From: Dipteronia dyeriana
Taxonomy: Eukaryota > Streptophyta > Magnoliopsida > Sapindales > Sapindaceae
Length of the DNA stretch: 64,000 nucleotides
Assembly (NCBI GenBank): GCA_032871835.1
Contig: CM065297.1
Coordinates: forward strand, 64,405,253 to 64,469,252
Direction: 5' to 3'
Part shown: one piece after another, positions 1 to 10,726 of the stretch
How positions within the stretch are numbered: the stretch's first letter is position 1
How the letters are laid out: each line of letters starts with the position of its first letter
Notes under the pieces: generated by a model
Seen by the model: the letters and a program-made list of their open reading frames with translations, nothing else
Database searches by the model: none
What the model was told of the DNA's origin: nothing
Translations under genes and position numbers: made by a program

Positions 1-878
1 GAATTCTTCTTTGAAAAGGATTCATAACCACCAAGTTAATCTACTTAAGGATAGGATTCTTGCCCATCAAGTAATCATTCTTAGGAAAGAAAAAACTCTC
101 CTAATCCATAACAAAGAGATGAATTTCGGCCAGCTCATATGGTTATAGGAGAAGATTAGATTTCCTTTTAGATAAGGATTCTAACTACCAAATAAATCCA
201 CCTAAGGAAAGGATTCTTGCCAACCAATTAAATCCTTCTTAGTAGAGGATTTATAATCCTATAAATATGAGTAGGTAAAATTCGGCCAGTCCTAAGGCAT
301 TAGAGGTGAAATTCGGCCAAGGTATATTTTTCTTAGTGAAGAATTCAGCCATTAAAGGATTTTGAGGGAGAAAAATATGATTTTACTCTAGACAAAATTC
401 CATCATCTCTAAACAATAGTGTGTGAATTCGGCCAAGTAGAGAAAAAAGGGGAACGTTTTTGTTTTCGATAGTACACTAGTATCCTTTACATCGAAAGGG
501 TTTTGTGTACAACATCGAATCAAGGTTCATGCGAGTTTCAATCAAATTGATTGATAATTCACAAGTGACCGGGCGTTCTTGGATTTTTCTTTTGGAGGAT
601 ATTTGTAACTAACAAAGAAAAGATATTTACTTTGTTTACATCCTCAAGAATACAATTTAAAGAAAGGGAGCCCACACTCCAATGTGATTCACGTTCGTGA
701 TTGGATTGGAAGATCTTGCATAATCAATTCAACGCTTGTTCAATCGTCACGCGAAAAAAGTACAATACTTTTATATACATCAATTAATCTAGGGTTACAG
801 TTCTCGTTGCGTAAAAGGGAACCCTAATTTCTAATTTCTCACGCTTCCGTTGCGTTTTTGAACCCGTTTTTCCCTACA
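1..878 (+). repeat. LTR of a Copia-type retrotransposon (left end outside window)
   Basis: The stretch ends at 878 with CCCTACA, preceded by CGCTTCCGTTGCG, a layout common at the 3' end of plant Copia LTRs. What follows is not a primer-binding site but the gag coiled coil of another Copia element, so 878 is an insertion boundary; the adjoining cctag (879-883) is the candidate target duplication. The same terminal block (CGCTTCCG...TTTTTCCCTACA) recurs in reverse at 53382-53417. The start of the LTR is not in the window, so solo LTR and 3' LTR cannot be told apart. The interior carries several AATTCGGCC words. Confidence 0.6.
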
Positions 879-2523
879 CCTAGTTCAATTTTCTTCTTAG
901 GATGAAGTAGAGGAAGAGGTTCTTTGAAGTCCAAACTCTTGACAAATATCGTCTTCCTAGGAGTTGAGGTCATCTTGTCATCTTCAAACCCTAGACCTCT
1001 CTTGTCACTTGGCTTCTTCCCAACTCCCAACATATGGTCAAGCTTCTACATACTCGAAGTCATCTTAGCAATCAACTCTCTAGCTTCTCTAAGCTCATCC
1101 TTCAAGCTTTCTTCCACTTTTCTTCCATTCTTCACTTTCTCACTTAAGTGAGTCACTTCGGTTGATAGCTTGAGGTTTTCTTCCTTTAGCTTCTGAACCT
1201 CTTTCTTCATACTCAACCTTGAGCTTTGAAAATGCTCAATGAAGGTTCATACTCTCTACATTTCCATTTGTAAAGTGAGGTGAAGAACTCTTATCACTAG
1301 AGTCATCACTAGTGTCACTTGTTGCCATGATGGCATCATCAATATAAGTAGCTTCACTTATCACTCTCTTGGCTACTTTTTCATCACATCCTTCTTCAAG
1401 GTTGCAAACCAATGCCTTGTTGCCTTTTTCTACATCTTCCACAAAGGAGGCTCCAAAAGCCGTGTAGTTAAGAATAATCTCTTCATCATTAGAAGAATCA
1501 TCTCCTTTATTGGAGTTATCACTTCCATTATCAATTGATGAGGTGGCCACCACCTTTCCTTTCTTCTTCTTCTTCTAGTTAGCACATTCGGGGGCAAAGT
1601 GACCTATCCCACCACATTCATAGCATCGGACCCCTTTCTTTTCGGTCTTTTCTTCCCTAGGCTCAAGCTTCTTGAAATAAGTCTTTTTCTTCAAGTCTTG
1701 ACCCTTGGATCTGAAACCTTTCCTCTTGGACTTGAAGAATTTCTTGAACTTCCTCATTAGTAAAGCCATTTCCTCATCCGAGTCATCACTATCCTCCTTC
1801 TCAACTTTGGAGGCTTTCAAAGCAATTCCCTTTTGCTTTTTAGGAGATGTGGTGGTAAGACCCTTCCTAGATTCATAAGCTAGTAGCCTCCCAATCACTT
1901 CACTCGGCTTCATATCCTTGTAAGCACTGTTCTCTTCTAAAGCCGTCACCTTAGACTCAAATCTTTTGGGTAGAGATCTCATAATCTTTTGCTTGATTCT
2001 CTCATCTGAATAAGGATCATCAAGTTGATGACTTTGATTCACAATGTCTATCAACCTCACTTCAAAGTCATAGAAGCACTCGTTCTCATCCATCTTGAGC
2101 AGTTCAAATTGTGTTTGGAGAACTTGAAGCTTCGACTCCTTAACCATATCGGTTCCCTCATGTGCAACTTCTAGAATATCCCATGCCTCCTTAGCTATCC
2201 TAGTATTTTGAACCAACTTGTACTGGTTCTTATCCATTGCACATAGGATGGCATGCATTGCCTTTCTATTCCACTTCGATGCCTCAAACTCTTGTTCGTT
2301 CCACTGTGCCTTTGGCTTGAGTACATCATCTCCTCCATCTGTAGGAGTTATCATGGGTGGAGTGTAGCCATCTTTAACCGCCATCCTTAACCGCCATCCA
2401 TGCCCTGTCATGAATTTGGCAAATATACGACTCCATCTTGCCTTTCCAAGAGGCATAATTCAGTCCGGTGAGAAGTGGAGGTCTAGTGCTAGAAGCTCCC
2501 TCGTTGCCACTGTTTCCACTCAT
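879..2523 (-). pseudogene. Copia gag (and start of pol) remnant, zinc-knuckle type
   Basis: Read on the minus strand from the Met at 2523: a gag N-terminus with the GLNYASWKGKM motif, a UBN2-type gag body, then a CCHC zinc knuckle (CYECGGIGHFAPEC, near 1585-1630), a lysine run, an acidic serine-rich segment (1236-1553), a coiled-coil stretch (about 1045-1235), and the KPSDKRGLG...KTIFVKS block typical of plant Copia polyproteins before protease. The reading frame is broken by a 13-bp duplication near 2372-2400, an in-frame stop just after the knuckle (1575), and stops near 1236 and 1040. It is cut at 878 by a foreign LTR, so protease, integrase and RT are missing. The product would be the nucleocapsid precursor of the element lying left of the 5' LTR at 2649-4206. 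Confidence 0.85.
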
Positions 2524-2632
2524 TGTGTTTAATGAATGAATGATATGAATGCAAATGTATGAATGATCAATACACACACAAAATGCAACACGCACCAAAA
2601 TAAGCAAGGATCACCTATGTATGTCTAGGAAC

Positions 2633-2646
2633 CCGATTTGATACCA
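2633..2646 (-). other. Primer-binding site (tRNA-Met type)
   Basis: On the minus strand the bases directly after the LTR read TGGTATCAAATCGG. The first eight match the TGGTATCA start of the plant initiator tRNA-Met primer site (TGGTATCAGAGC). It sits between the LTR end at 2649 and the gag Met at 2523, fixing the element's orientation. Confidence 0.75.
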
Positions 2647-2648
2647 AT

Positions 2649-4206
2649 TGAAACAAATATTATGGTGTGTAATATATTAAATCTAGAGGGGGGAGAATAG
2701 ATTTTAAACAAATTTACCCAATTTTCGTTAAAGGTCAAGTTTAAGAAAATGCCCCTATCTAGTTACAAAAATACCATAAGTGTAATAAATGCGGAAATAG
2801 TAAAGACACTTGAGATATATGTGGAAACCCTCCAAATAGAAAAAACCACGGGCTGATGAGTGCATCACACTAGAACCTCGAATCCACTAATGGCAAAGGA
2901 ATTACAACATAATCCCGGTTTAATCCACTACCACTACCTAATCCCGGTATAAGTGAACCTAGTCCATCTTGCTTGCGATTTAAGCTACCTACTCCCAGAA
3001 GCAACACAAGTCTTACTTCTCAATGAAGAGATAAAATGTCCTAAGTGAATATATGATGATATTCAATGAACAAACAAGGTTAGGAAACCCTATATGCTTA
3101 TCTAGGATAATGAGATGACAATTAATGCAATCCTAGATATCAAGAGCTAAATGACATGTTCAAGAAGCTTAGCTAAACATAGATCAAACAATCCTACAAA
3201 GCTATCACAATACAACACTCAATCATGGCATCACAACAATCTCTAATTTTGTATCTAGAAAATGTTCTAAGAGCATACAAATAATTAAAGAGAAGGCTTA
3301 GCAAGTAAAACACTTAACTTGTAAAAAGATAGTGAAGAACTTACCAAACAAGATGTGATGAAGCAACCTTATCCATTGATGCACTCTAAATGAACTTAGA
3401 TGATGCAAGATGAAGTTTTTATGCACATGGGAATGCTTTGAGTGATTAAAAATGAGTTCTTGAAAGAGTTTTTCCTTTTAAATGTGTTCTAAGGAAAATA
3501 TGTGATATTCTGAACTCTTACACGACCTTAAACCAAAGATTTATATATATATGAGATCCAAACAAAAAGAGGTCATTTTGGAAAAAACGTTCCAGCTTCC
3601 TCTGTGTGCGCCAGTGACGTGCGCTGGTCGAGTAGCGCACCACTAGCGCACAGCCTAATTTTACAATAGGCGTTGGACGAGTGGCGCATCCCAGTGGAGC
3701 AACACATGAGTAAATCCTCTGGAATGTTTACGCTGGTGAGGCTGCGCTAGTCGAGTAGTGCACCACCAGCGCACGCCCACTTTTTTCAACTGTGCGCGGG
3801 TGCAACAGCGCAGCTCAGTGGCGCAACACATGGGACGATCCACTGGAATGTTGCACTGGTGAGGTGCGCTGGTCGAGTAGCACAACACCAGCGCAAAGCC
3901 TATTTTCAACACACAAAATCAATAAGTTCAAGAGTGATGAGAAATGCATCATATTCTAATGCCTAGCATGACATAAAACTTTGATTACAAGATGCAAATA
4001 AATCAACAAGAGTCATTTAAATCAAAATGCACACAAGAATGAACACACAACATATATGAATAAGAGTTATGCATGAATATGTGAGTGTGTGCAACTATCT
4101 CTTTAAAATAAGTAAGCACAAGAATTTTACCTCCGGTGTTTCTCCTCTTGAGGTCTTGAGAGCTCAAGCTAACCTTACATAATACCCTAAAAATGTGATT
4201 TGTTCA
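2649..4206 (-). repeat. 5' LTR of the minus-strand Copia element
   Basis: The ends form a short inverted repeat: TGAAACAAAT at 2649 and ATTTGTTCA at 4198-4206, giving an LTR of about 1.56 kb. The minus-strand 3' end carries the CTATTCTCCCCCCTCTAG block and the TTTCCGCATTTATTACA block seen in SIRE/Angela-like Copia LTRs. It abuts a tRNA-Met primer site on one side and Tat Gypsy integrase sequence on the other (from about 4215), so this element inserted into the Tat element. The second LTR is not in the window. Confidence 0.75.
3595..3910. repeat. GC-rich degenerate repeats inside the Copia LTR
   Basis: Inside an otherwise AT-rich LTR lies about 315 bp made of degenerate copies of GCGCTGGTCGAGTAGCGCA and of CACTGGAATGTT/GTGGCGCAACACATG. 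At least three rounds are visible (3600-3660, 3670-3770, 3780-3905). The words are partly self-complementary (GCGCTGG/CCAGCGC), so strong secondary structure is expected in U3/R RNA. Confidence 0.7.
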
Positions 4207-4214
4207 CGAAATAA

Positions 4215-4729
4215 GCCAATCAACAGATTAGGACTTTACAACGTCAACATGAGAGACTCCATTCACTCTAGCGTTTGGAACAGAAGCTGTTATCCCCATA
4301 GAAACGTCATACGTGTCACCCCGGGTCAGGCTATATGATGAAGAACAGAATGTTGATATGCTATTACAAAGTCTATATGAGCTAGAAGAGAAAAGGGAGA
4401 AGTCCTGAATACGAAATATGGCATATCAGCAAAGAGTAGCTCGCCACTACAACTCTCATGTTCGGGTCAGGAAATTCCAGCTAGGAGACCTGGTACTCTG
4501 GAAGGTGTCATTGAACACAAAAAATAAAGCTGCAAGTTCCCTGGCTGACAAATGGGAAGGCCAGTACAAAGTCGAAGGAATAGATGGTCATGGAGCATAT
4601 TGGATTGCACGACCCAATGAAGAGGTTTTACCCCGACCATGCAATGCCCAATATCTGAAGATTTTCTATTTTAAATTATTTTTTGTTCTTTTTTCTTGTC
4701 AGGACAATTTTAGTCAGGTTAGATATTAA
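4215..4729 (+). pseudogene. 3' end of Tat-type Ty3/Gypsy integrase (truncated)
   Basis: The plus strand encodes the integrase tail: ETPF..LAFGTEAVIP (from about 4250), a stop at 4406, then AYQQRVARHYNSHVR, FQLGDLVLWKV, DKWEGQYKVEGIDGHGAYWI and LPRPCNAQYLKIFY (to about 4670). This order of conserved blocks is that of the C-terminal integrase of the Tat/Ogre lineage. The 5' side is cut by the Copia LTR ending at 4206. At least two stops interrupt it (a TGA at the GETP block and the TGA at 4406), so it is dead. It shows that the flanking region to about 9.9 kb is the 3' half of a Tat element. Confidence 0.85.
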
Positions 4730-5198
4730 CTGTGAAATTTAAAACTGTTTTTGCAGTTATAAATAAAAATCAAACTCAGGATTTCCAAAAAATAAGCATC
4801 AAACTCGGGATTTCCGAAAGATAATAAGAACATATGGAAGACAAGCATGATAATAAGAACATGCAAATAGAATACTCGGGGCCATTGATTCCCGAATGGG
4901 CAGAGAATCTCGAAGGAGCATGCCAGCCGAGCAAGGTCAATTGACCTTAGCAAGAAGGCAAACCCGATGCACCAGCTCAGGACACTATCGGGAAAAATTC
5001 AGGTGAAATACGTAGCTATGTTAAGCAATTCAAAAAGCTTAACGATTTGGCAAACCCTTGGGCATAAAAACTGGGGAGACGTCCTCGGTAATGCGTAAAG
5101 ACTCGAACATATGATCATGGTGAGCCTTGATGTAATGTTCGGGTAGCAACCGTGTATGAAACACAAGTATAAACCTACTTGTCCGTTTCAAGATGACT
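4730..5198. repeat. 3' non-coding region of the Tat element, unassigned
   Basis: Between the integrase stop and the tandem repeats there is no coding sequence. ACTCGGG/ACTCAGG words recur here, as in the LTR at about 9.2 kb, which links the two parts as one element. Confidence 0.5.
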
Positions 5199-5494
5199 CG
5201 GTTAATAATACTAGCCAGTTTAATAAGATACTTGGCATAAAGGTTGCAAGAGCTAGTTTAATAAGATACTTGGCATTAAAATTATTCGGGTGACAATCGA
5301 TTTAATAAGATACTTGGTTAAGTTACCCGAACATCAGAGTTAGCCAGTTTAGTAAGATACTTGGCATGAAGATTGTAACAGCCAGTTTAATAAGATACTT
5401 GGCATTAAAAATTATTCAGGGAAAGAAACTGGTTTAATAAGATACTCGGTTAAGTTACCCGAACAGAATTAGTTGGTTTAATAAGATACTCGGC
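5199..5494 (+). repeat. Tandem repeats in the Tat 3' region (about 43-bp units, 3-unit period)
   Basis: Seven copies of a unit built on AGCCAGTTTAATAAGATACT are visible. Units alternate in a set of three (endings GGCATAAAGGTTGC, GGCATTAAAATTATTC and GGTTAAGTTACCCGAAC), repeated twice with a partial third, so there is a higher-order period of about 130 bp. Tandem arrays between pol and the 3' LTR are a known trait of Tat/Ogre retrotransposons and a known source of satellites. Confidence 0.85.
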
Positions 5495-5681
5495 AACAAT
5501 AAAGTCAAGTTGAAGGTGAATCCTTAGAAGCAATGAAATCAGAAGCTAAACTCAGGATTTTATTAATCTCTCCAAAGAATCGTTACAAAAAATTGTTACA
5601 AAGAATTCTTTACAACAAAATTGTTACAAGAATTACAAAGAATTGTTAGTTTCTACAAAACTTATGCAAATTCTACAAAAA

Positions 5682-8546
5682 TCAAGGTTGTGAGGATTTG
5701 CCAATACTCGGGTCGGGCACCATCTCGTACTCACGGAGCAGACTTTCATTGGAAGGCCAAGCAATCATATCGACCGAATCGTCCATCCACTGACTGTAAT
5801 CTTCTCCTGAGATAGGTCCAACATCAGGGACCACACCCTCCACGACCGACTCCTGACTGGCATAAAAAGTCAAGAGGGAGTGCTCAGATGGAACCTCTAA
5901 ATGCATAGGATGTGGCTCTTTACCTCGACTACGGCAGTAAGCTCTCCGCTCCTTCATCTGAGTCCGAAGAGATTCCAATGATCGATCCACATGATTTTTG
6001 ATCGATAACTCCCAGTTGGCTCGGGCTTTCTCAGTTGCCTGATTCTTAACCTTGAAAAACTCACCAGCTGAAACCAACGCTGAAACTCCTGAACGAGAAG
6101 TGCATCGTAGGCAGGGGATCTCTTGAAACGATCTACCCCTTGCACTTCGAGTTCCAGCCTAGCCTCCTTGGATAGGGACTCGACCGTCAAAGCCTAGCGT
6201 TCCAAGTCTTCGATTTTCTGCTCATACGCCGACTTAGACTGCTCCGCTTCCTGTTCGGCCCTAAGCATTAATTCTTAAGCAGAGGACAACAAATTTTGAA
6301 GTGAAGCTGCCTTCTTCTCTGCCAAAGAAGATTTCTCATCGGCCTTAACCTGCTTCGCCAAACAGTGGTCGGCGAACACTTGGGCAGAGACCACCTTCTT
6401 TTCATAAGCCGCTTCAACCCGAGTACGGCTATCCTCACTTTCCTTCAGCTGAGCTTCGAGACGCCTTATTCTATCAGCTTGATGTAGCTGTGTCTGAACC
6501 AGCTCAGCGAACTCGGCCACCATCTATAAATAAGTTTAATTAAAATCTAGCAAATAAAATAAGCAAAACAATTAAAGAAGTTAATGATAACTTATATAAG
6601 ATGCACCGTTGAAAACGTTCTGAAGACGGTCTGTTAGGGAGCCATCTCAAAAACAACCCCAGCGGTCTTTCCAGATGAAAGCCCTGACCGGATGACATCT
6701 CCAGCAACATATCCTAGGGAGAAGGATATGAAGGAACCCCTGAAGGTTCAGCCCATTGATCTTCAACCTCGGGGGGAGGGAAACTCATGTTCGGCTCTGA
6801 AGTCTCTGCATCCGTCGATGCAAGGAAACCCCTGTTCGGCTCCGAAGTCTCCGTATCTGTCGATGCTCTAAAATCAACGCTCGGGGGAATGTCAGCCACA
6901 ATATCTTCATCGCTGGAGTCGATGAAAGAGACCACCCGATGGACCTTGAAAGGGTGAGTTGGAGAGCTGACTGTCTTCCGCTTCTCAGCCCGAGAACGGT
7001 GGAAGCTGAGATCAGCTGCGGGATCTTCCTGAGCCTCATCCCCTAAAAACTCAAAAAACTCGAGACCTGAATGTACTTGTCCAGCAGAAGAATTACCTCA
7101 ATCACCGGCGTCTCACCGCACAGCAGGTCCTTCAAGACCATCACTCTGCCTCTCCCTATCATCAGGAAGTTGAGTATCTGTCGGGCCACTCGGACCACTA
7201 GTCTCCCCAACTGTCGGCTGAAAAACGTCATCAGGGACGTATTCAGGGATTTGCTCCTCGGTAACATCAATTTTCTCATCAGAATCAGGCAGGGCAATAC
7301 CATCATTGCTCTGTCGATAAGCTTCTTTTCGGCTCGCCTGAAGAATCGACTTCACTCGGCGAGCTTGGAGGTCGCAGACGATATCGGTGTCGTACACTTA
7401 GAAAAAAAGGGACCGCGTCAGAATACGAAAAGCAAATAAACAATAAAAAATAGGGTTACAAAGATCACTTACATCGTCTACAGTAAGCCGAAATTTGGCT
7501 GAAGAAACCGAACTCTATCATCTTTGCTTATTTAAAAAGGTAAGACATGCTCCTCTTCTCCAGCGTGTGAACGGCTGCCCTCTGAAATTAAGCTTCTTCT
7601 TGTTCCAAACCTCAGGAGAACAGAAGAAGCAGGGAATTTTCAGCACCCTCTGAGTTTCCCCAGCTGAGAGGGTGACTTCAAGACCCAGATTCCCTCCAGT
7701 AAAAAACCAACTGTTCTTCCAGAACTTGTTGGATGAAGGGAATCCCCATACAAACCCCATCTTTTTGGGGTCATCAGAGGTGTCGATATCCCGATTCACC
7801 TTTGTCCCCTCGGGGACCCACCAGTATGACGGATTAGATATAAGGAAATAGGTCTCTGTCTTGCCAGACTGCCTTAGCATGAAGAAATGCTTGATCTCAC
7901 TCGGGGATGGCGGCGACAAATTCATCCGGTTGTACATGTGCCACATGCACATTAGAATCTTGTAACTGTTCGGGGCCAGTTGAGCCGGGACGATCCCTGC
8001 TTCAGCCAAAAACCAGGCAATGAACTGCTGCAGAGGAAGTGTGACGCCGCAGCAGAGCATAGATCCATAGATGGCCACCATGCCCGGTGGAGGATTCCAC
8101 GCAGCTCTATCACCAGCGAGAACCAGAACAACCGAGTCATCCAAATCGAATCGGGCACAGTACTTCTCGATCTCATCCGCAGAGAAAGTGAGACGAGATA
8201 CTCTGAACGCCTCTTCAACGTCGTTCTCGTTAACAGTCTGCTCCCTGATCCGAACGTCGCCCGAGCCATGCTTATGGACTTCACTTCTGCTTTGATGTTT
8301 TCCCATCCTTTGCAGAGGTACCCTGTGATTAGAAACATCAGATTCAGAACTGGAAGAAGAATTGGATACAGAAAATTGGATGTCAGGGTAAAGCCCAGAA
8401 ACATCAACTTCTAAAAATGGAGGTTCATCCGTAGGGATTTCCCCCAACATTCTTCGAACGTAGGAAACCAGTTGAAAATCCCCACGATCGAGCGCTTCGA
8501 AAGCGATAGTAAAAAGCCGTTGACGAGAGGACGGATTCATTAACAC
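5682..8546 (-). pseudogene. Antisense accessory ORF of the Tat element (gypsy-type transposon domain, PF04195-like)
   Basis: The largest piece (7518-8546, Met at 8546, 342 aa) contains LPLQQFIAWFLAEAGIVPAQLAPN, a PSPSEIKHFFML block and GFPSSNKFWKNSWFF. These are the hallmarks of the 'putative gypsy type transposon' (Transposase_28) family found antisense downstream of pol in Tat elements. Further minus-strand pieces follow: an acidic region (7113-7397), a serine/acidic linker (6714-6935), a coiled coil (6275-6523, MVAEFAELVQTQLHQADRIR) and a C-terminal part (5682-6190). Splice-like signals join them: VDD then GTAAGT near 7471, and CTAAG then TGTACGAC near 7399. In-frame TGA and TAG near 7515-7520 disrupt the first exon. 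Its role in the element is unknown. Confidence 0.75.
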
Positions 8547-9038
8547 TAACCTTGAAATGAAGAAATCTGGAAATCTCCTACGGAAAAATGGTGATTTGCT
8601 GCGAAGAAATCTGGGCTGGCAAAGAATTTTCTGGTTTTCAAGTTTTTTAGAATGGACAAACGCAACCCTTCAGTGAAGAATTTAAAGGGGAGATAGCACG
8701 AAACCCTAGGGTCTCAAGGCAGGAAAAATCTATGATAAGATTTGATGACGTAGGCGGCGCACGGAGAGACGCGAAGGTCGTTTCTATTAAATGGAATCGA
8801 AAAACGAAACGGCATAGGACACGTGTCAAGAAGAGAACAGGCTTTCACCGTCAGAATTCCAAAACGTCGCCATCATTGAAGATCCCGCGTGAGGGGGCAA
8901 ATCGGATTTACATGGTCACTATTAAGACACGCCATTATGATAAGACATTTACTCTGGCACAGAAATACAAATTGAATTGATTAAAATACTTTTGCCCGAA
9001 ACGAAAATTTATTCGGCAAAAATATTTTAAAGGGGTAT

Positions 9039-9923
9039 TGTCGTATGTAAATTTTATCAGATATACACGTCATTAACAAAAAGGATAAATTTGTCAGGTG
9101 GACGTCCGAATAGGCATCCTGCAAGGCATCACCAAAGAAGAGAAGCCCGAATAAACAAGTATTGAACAAGACCTACTCGAGGTCAACTGGCACCATATAC
9201 TACTCGGGGTCGGTTAAACATACTCGGGGCTAATTGATGACATTGTCTACTCGGGATCAGATGACGTCACTCGGGACCAGCAGATATTATTTTCTACTCG
9301 GGTCAAACATAAAGAAAACAGAGTAGAAAAGCTCAGCGCGTAGCTCACACGAATCAAGTCATTAAAATACACGAAGGTATCCATATCAAAGGAATTCCTA
9401 TAAGAACAAAATTATCAAGCAGGAAGGGTTCCTAATCCAGCAACAATTGTATTTCTTCAAAAAGACTACAATCTCATAAGGAAATAAGTCATAATTGAAT
9501 TATATTACTAGAGTCTCATTCGGTCACACTACAAGTATGCGAAATAGGAAAGAAGACAAACCACTTCGAACAAGCAAACAATCGTAATTAAATACAAAGA
9601 TCTTTTTATTACTTGTACAAAGAAGATTAGGGTTCTATAAACATATAAATAGACCCATAATCTCATCACACAGAGAGATACAGGAATCATAGAAAAATAC
9701 CGAGAGAAGAAAGAGAGATCGAGACTTGTAATTATATTATTTCATAGTGGATTTTGGCTTGGTTGATCATTCAACCACTCGTGGACGTTTCTCAGGTCAT
9801 CAGAGTTTTACCACGTAAAAAACTTACGTCCGATTACTTTCTCCTTCTCTTTCTCTTTGAAATCACAGCTAAAATCCAATCCTTGTTGACTATTTCTCAC
9901 ACATCCAGAAATCAACGTCAACA
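9039..9923 (+). repeat. Probable 3' LTR of the Tat element (approximate bounds)
   Basis: A purine-rich AAAGGGGTAT at 9029-9038 could be the polypurine tract; a second possible LTR start is TGTCAGG at 9092. A promoter-like TATAAATAG lies near 9644, followed by a leader-like stretch. The U3 part carries six ACTCGGG(G/A) words (9175-9302). The right end is placed at ...CAACGTCAACA near 9923 without a second copy to prove it. A 5' LTR is not in the window. Confidence 0.5.
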
Positions 9924-10726
9924 TATATATATATACAAGGAAGGGTCTTTCTCCTTCCTCTGGATACTGCCTTGGGGTTTTTCAGCATGTGATCATTTGT
10001 GATGCTTTTTCCCCCTTGGTCAGTCCACCTCCCACTACATAAGACTTGTCTTTCTCCTATTTATCTCATGTATTATGCATGTATGTATGTGTATGAGCTA
10101 GATTCCTACCCCGCTGGACCTAGTGTTCTTATCCTCTCATCTACATGCCAAAGTCGCATATCATAATGGGGAGAAACCACCCAGACCCATCTAAAGGGAG
10201 TCGACGAGCTCTCATGCATCTTCCCTACGGGAGCAGGCAATGATCCGACACAGAAGCCAGACAAGTTCCCCATATTTACTTATCGTATAAGTCGGGGAAC
10301 TATAGGAAGAAACCAGGGTCCATGATCGAGCTCCGGGTACTAGAACGGGATCCGTCCCCGACCGAAAGCACCTAGAGAGAAGACCAAATTCCAGGGACCA
10401 AGGACCAGGATCAACCCATTTACCCCGGCAAGGGAACCTCGAGCTCCCTATATCTCCTCCATATGCACAAAGCCGACAGGCGGGATGGCTCGTCTCCTAC
10501 CTGTCGCTCCATCTTTCTTCATATCCATAGCCCTTTATCTATCTAGATCACCAAGGTACGAGGTACCTACCCTGACCGCGACCTCCTAGGTAGCGGTCTC
10601 GAGAGTGCTAGCTGAAATTCCTCACTCCGAGCGAATTTTCGGTTAACAACAAGTACTGCCGAGACCTGGTGAGATTAATTAGACTCTACCAACACGGTCC
10701 GAAATACTACCCCCATTATCAAACAC
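9924..10726. other. GC-richer unassigned stretch, probable retrotransposon remnant
   Basis: No convincing ORF or domain was found. Composition is clearly richer in G+C than the flanks, and a TATATCTCC box sits near 10449. An imperfect palindrome lies at 10264-10301 (AGTTCCCC...GGGGAACT around ACTTATCGTATAAGT). It looks like LTR sequence of another Gypsy element, but no ends or target duplications were found. Confidence 0.3.
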
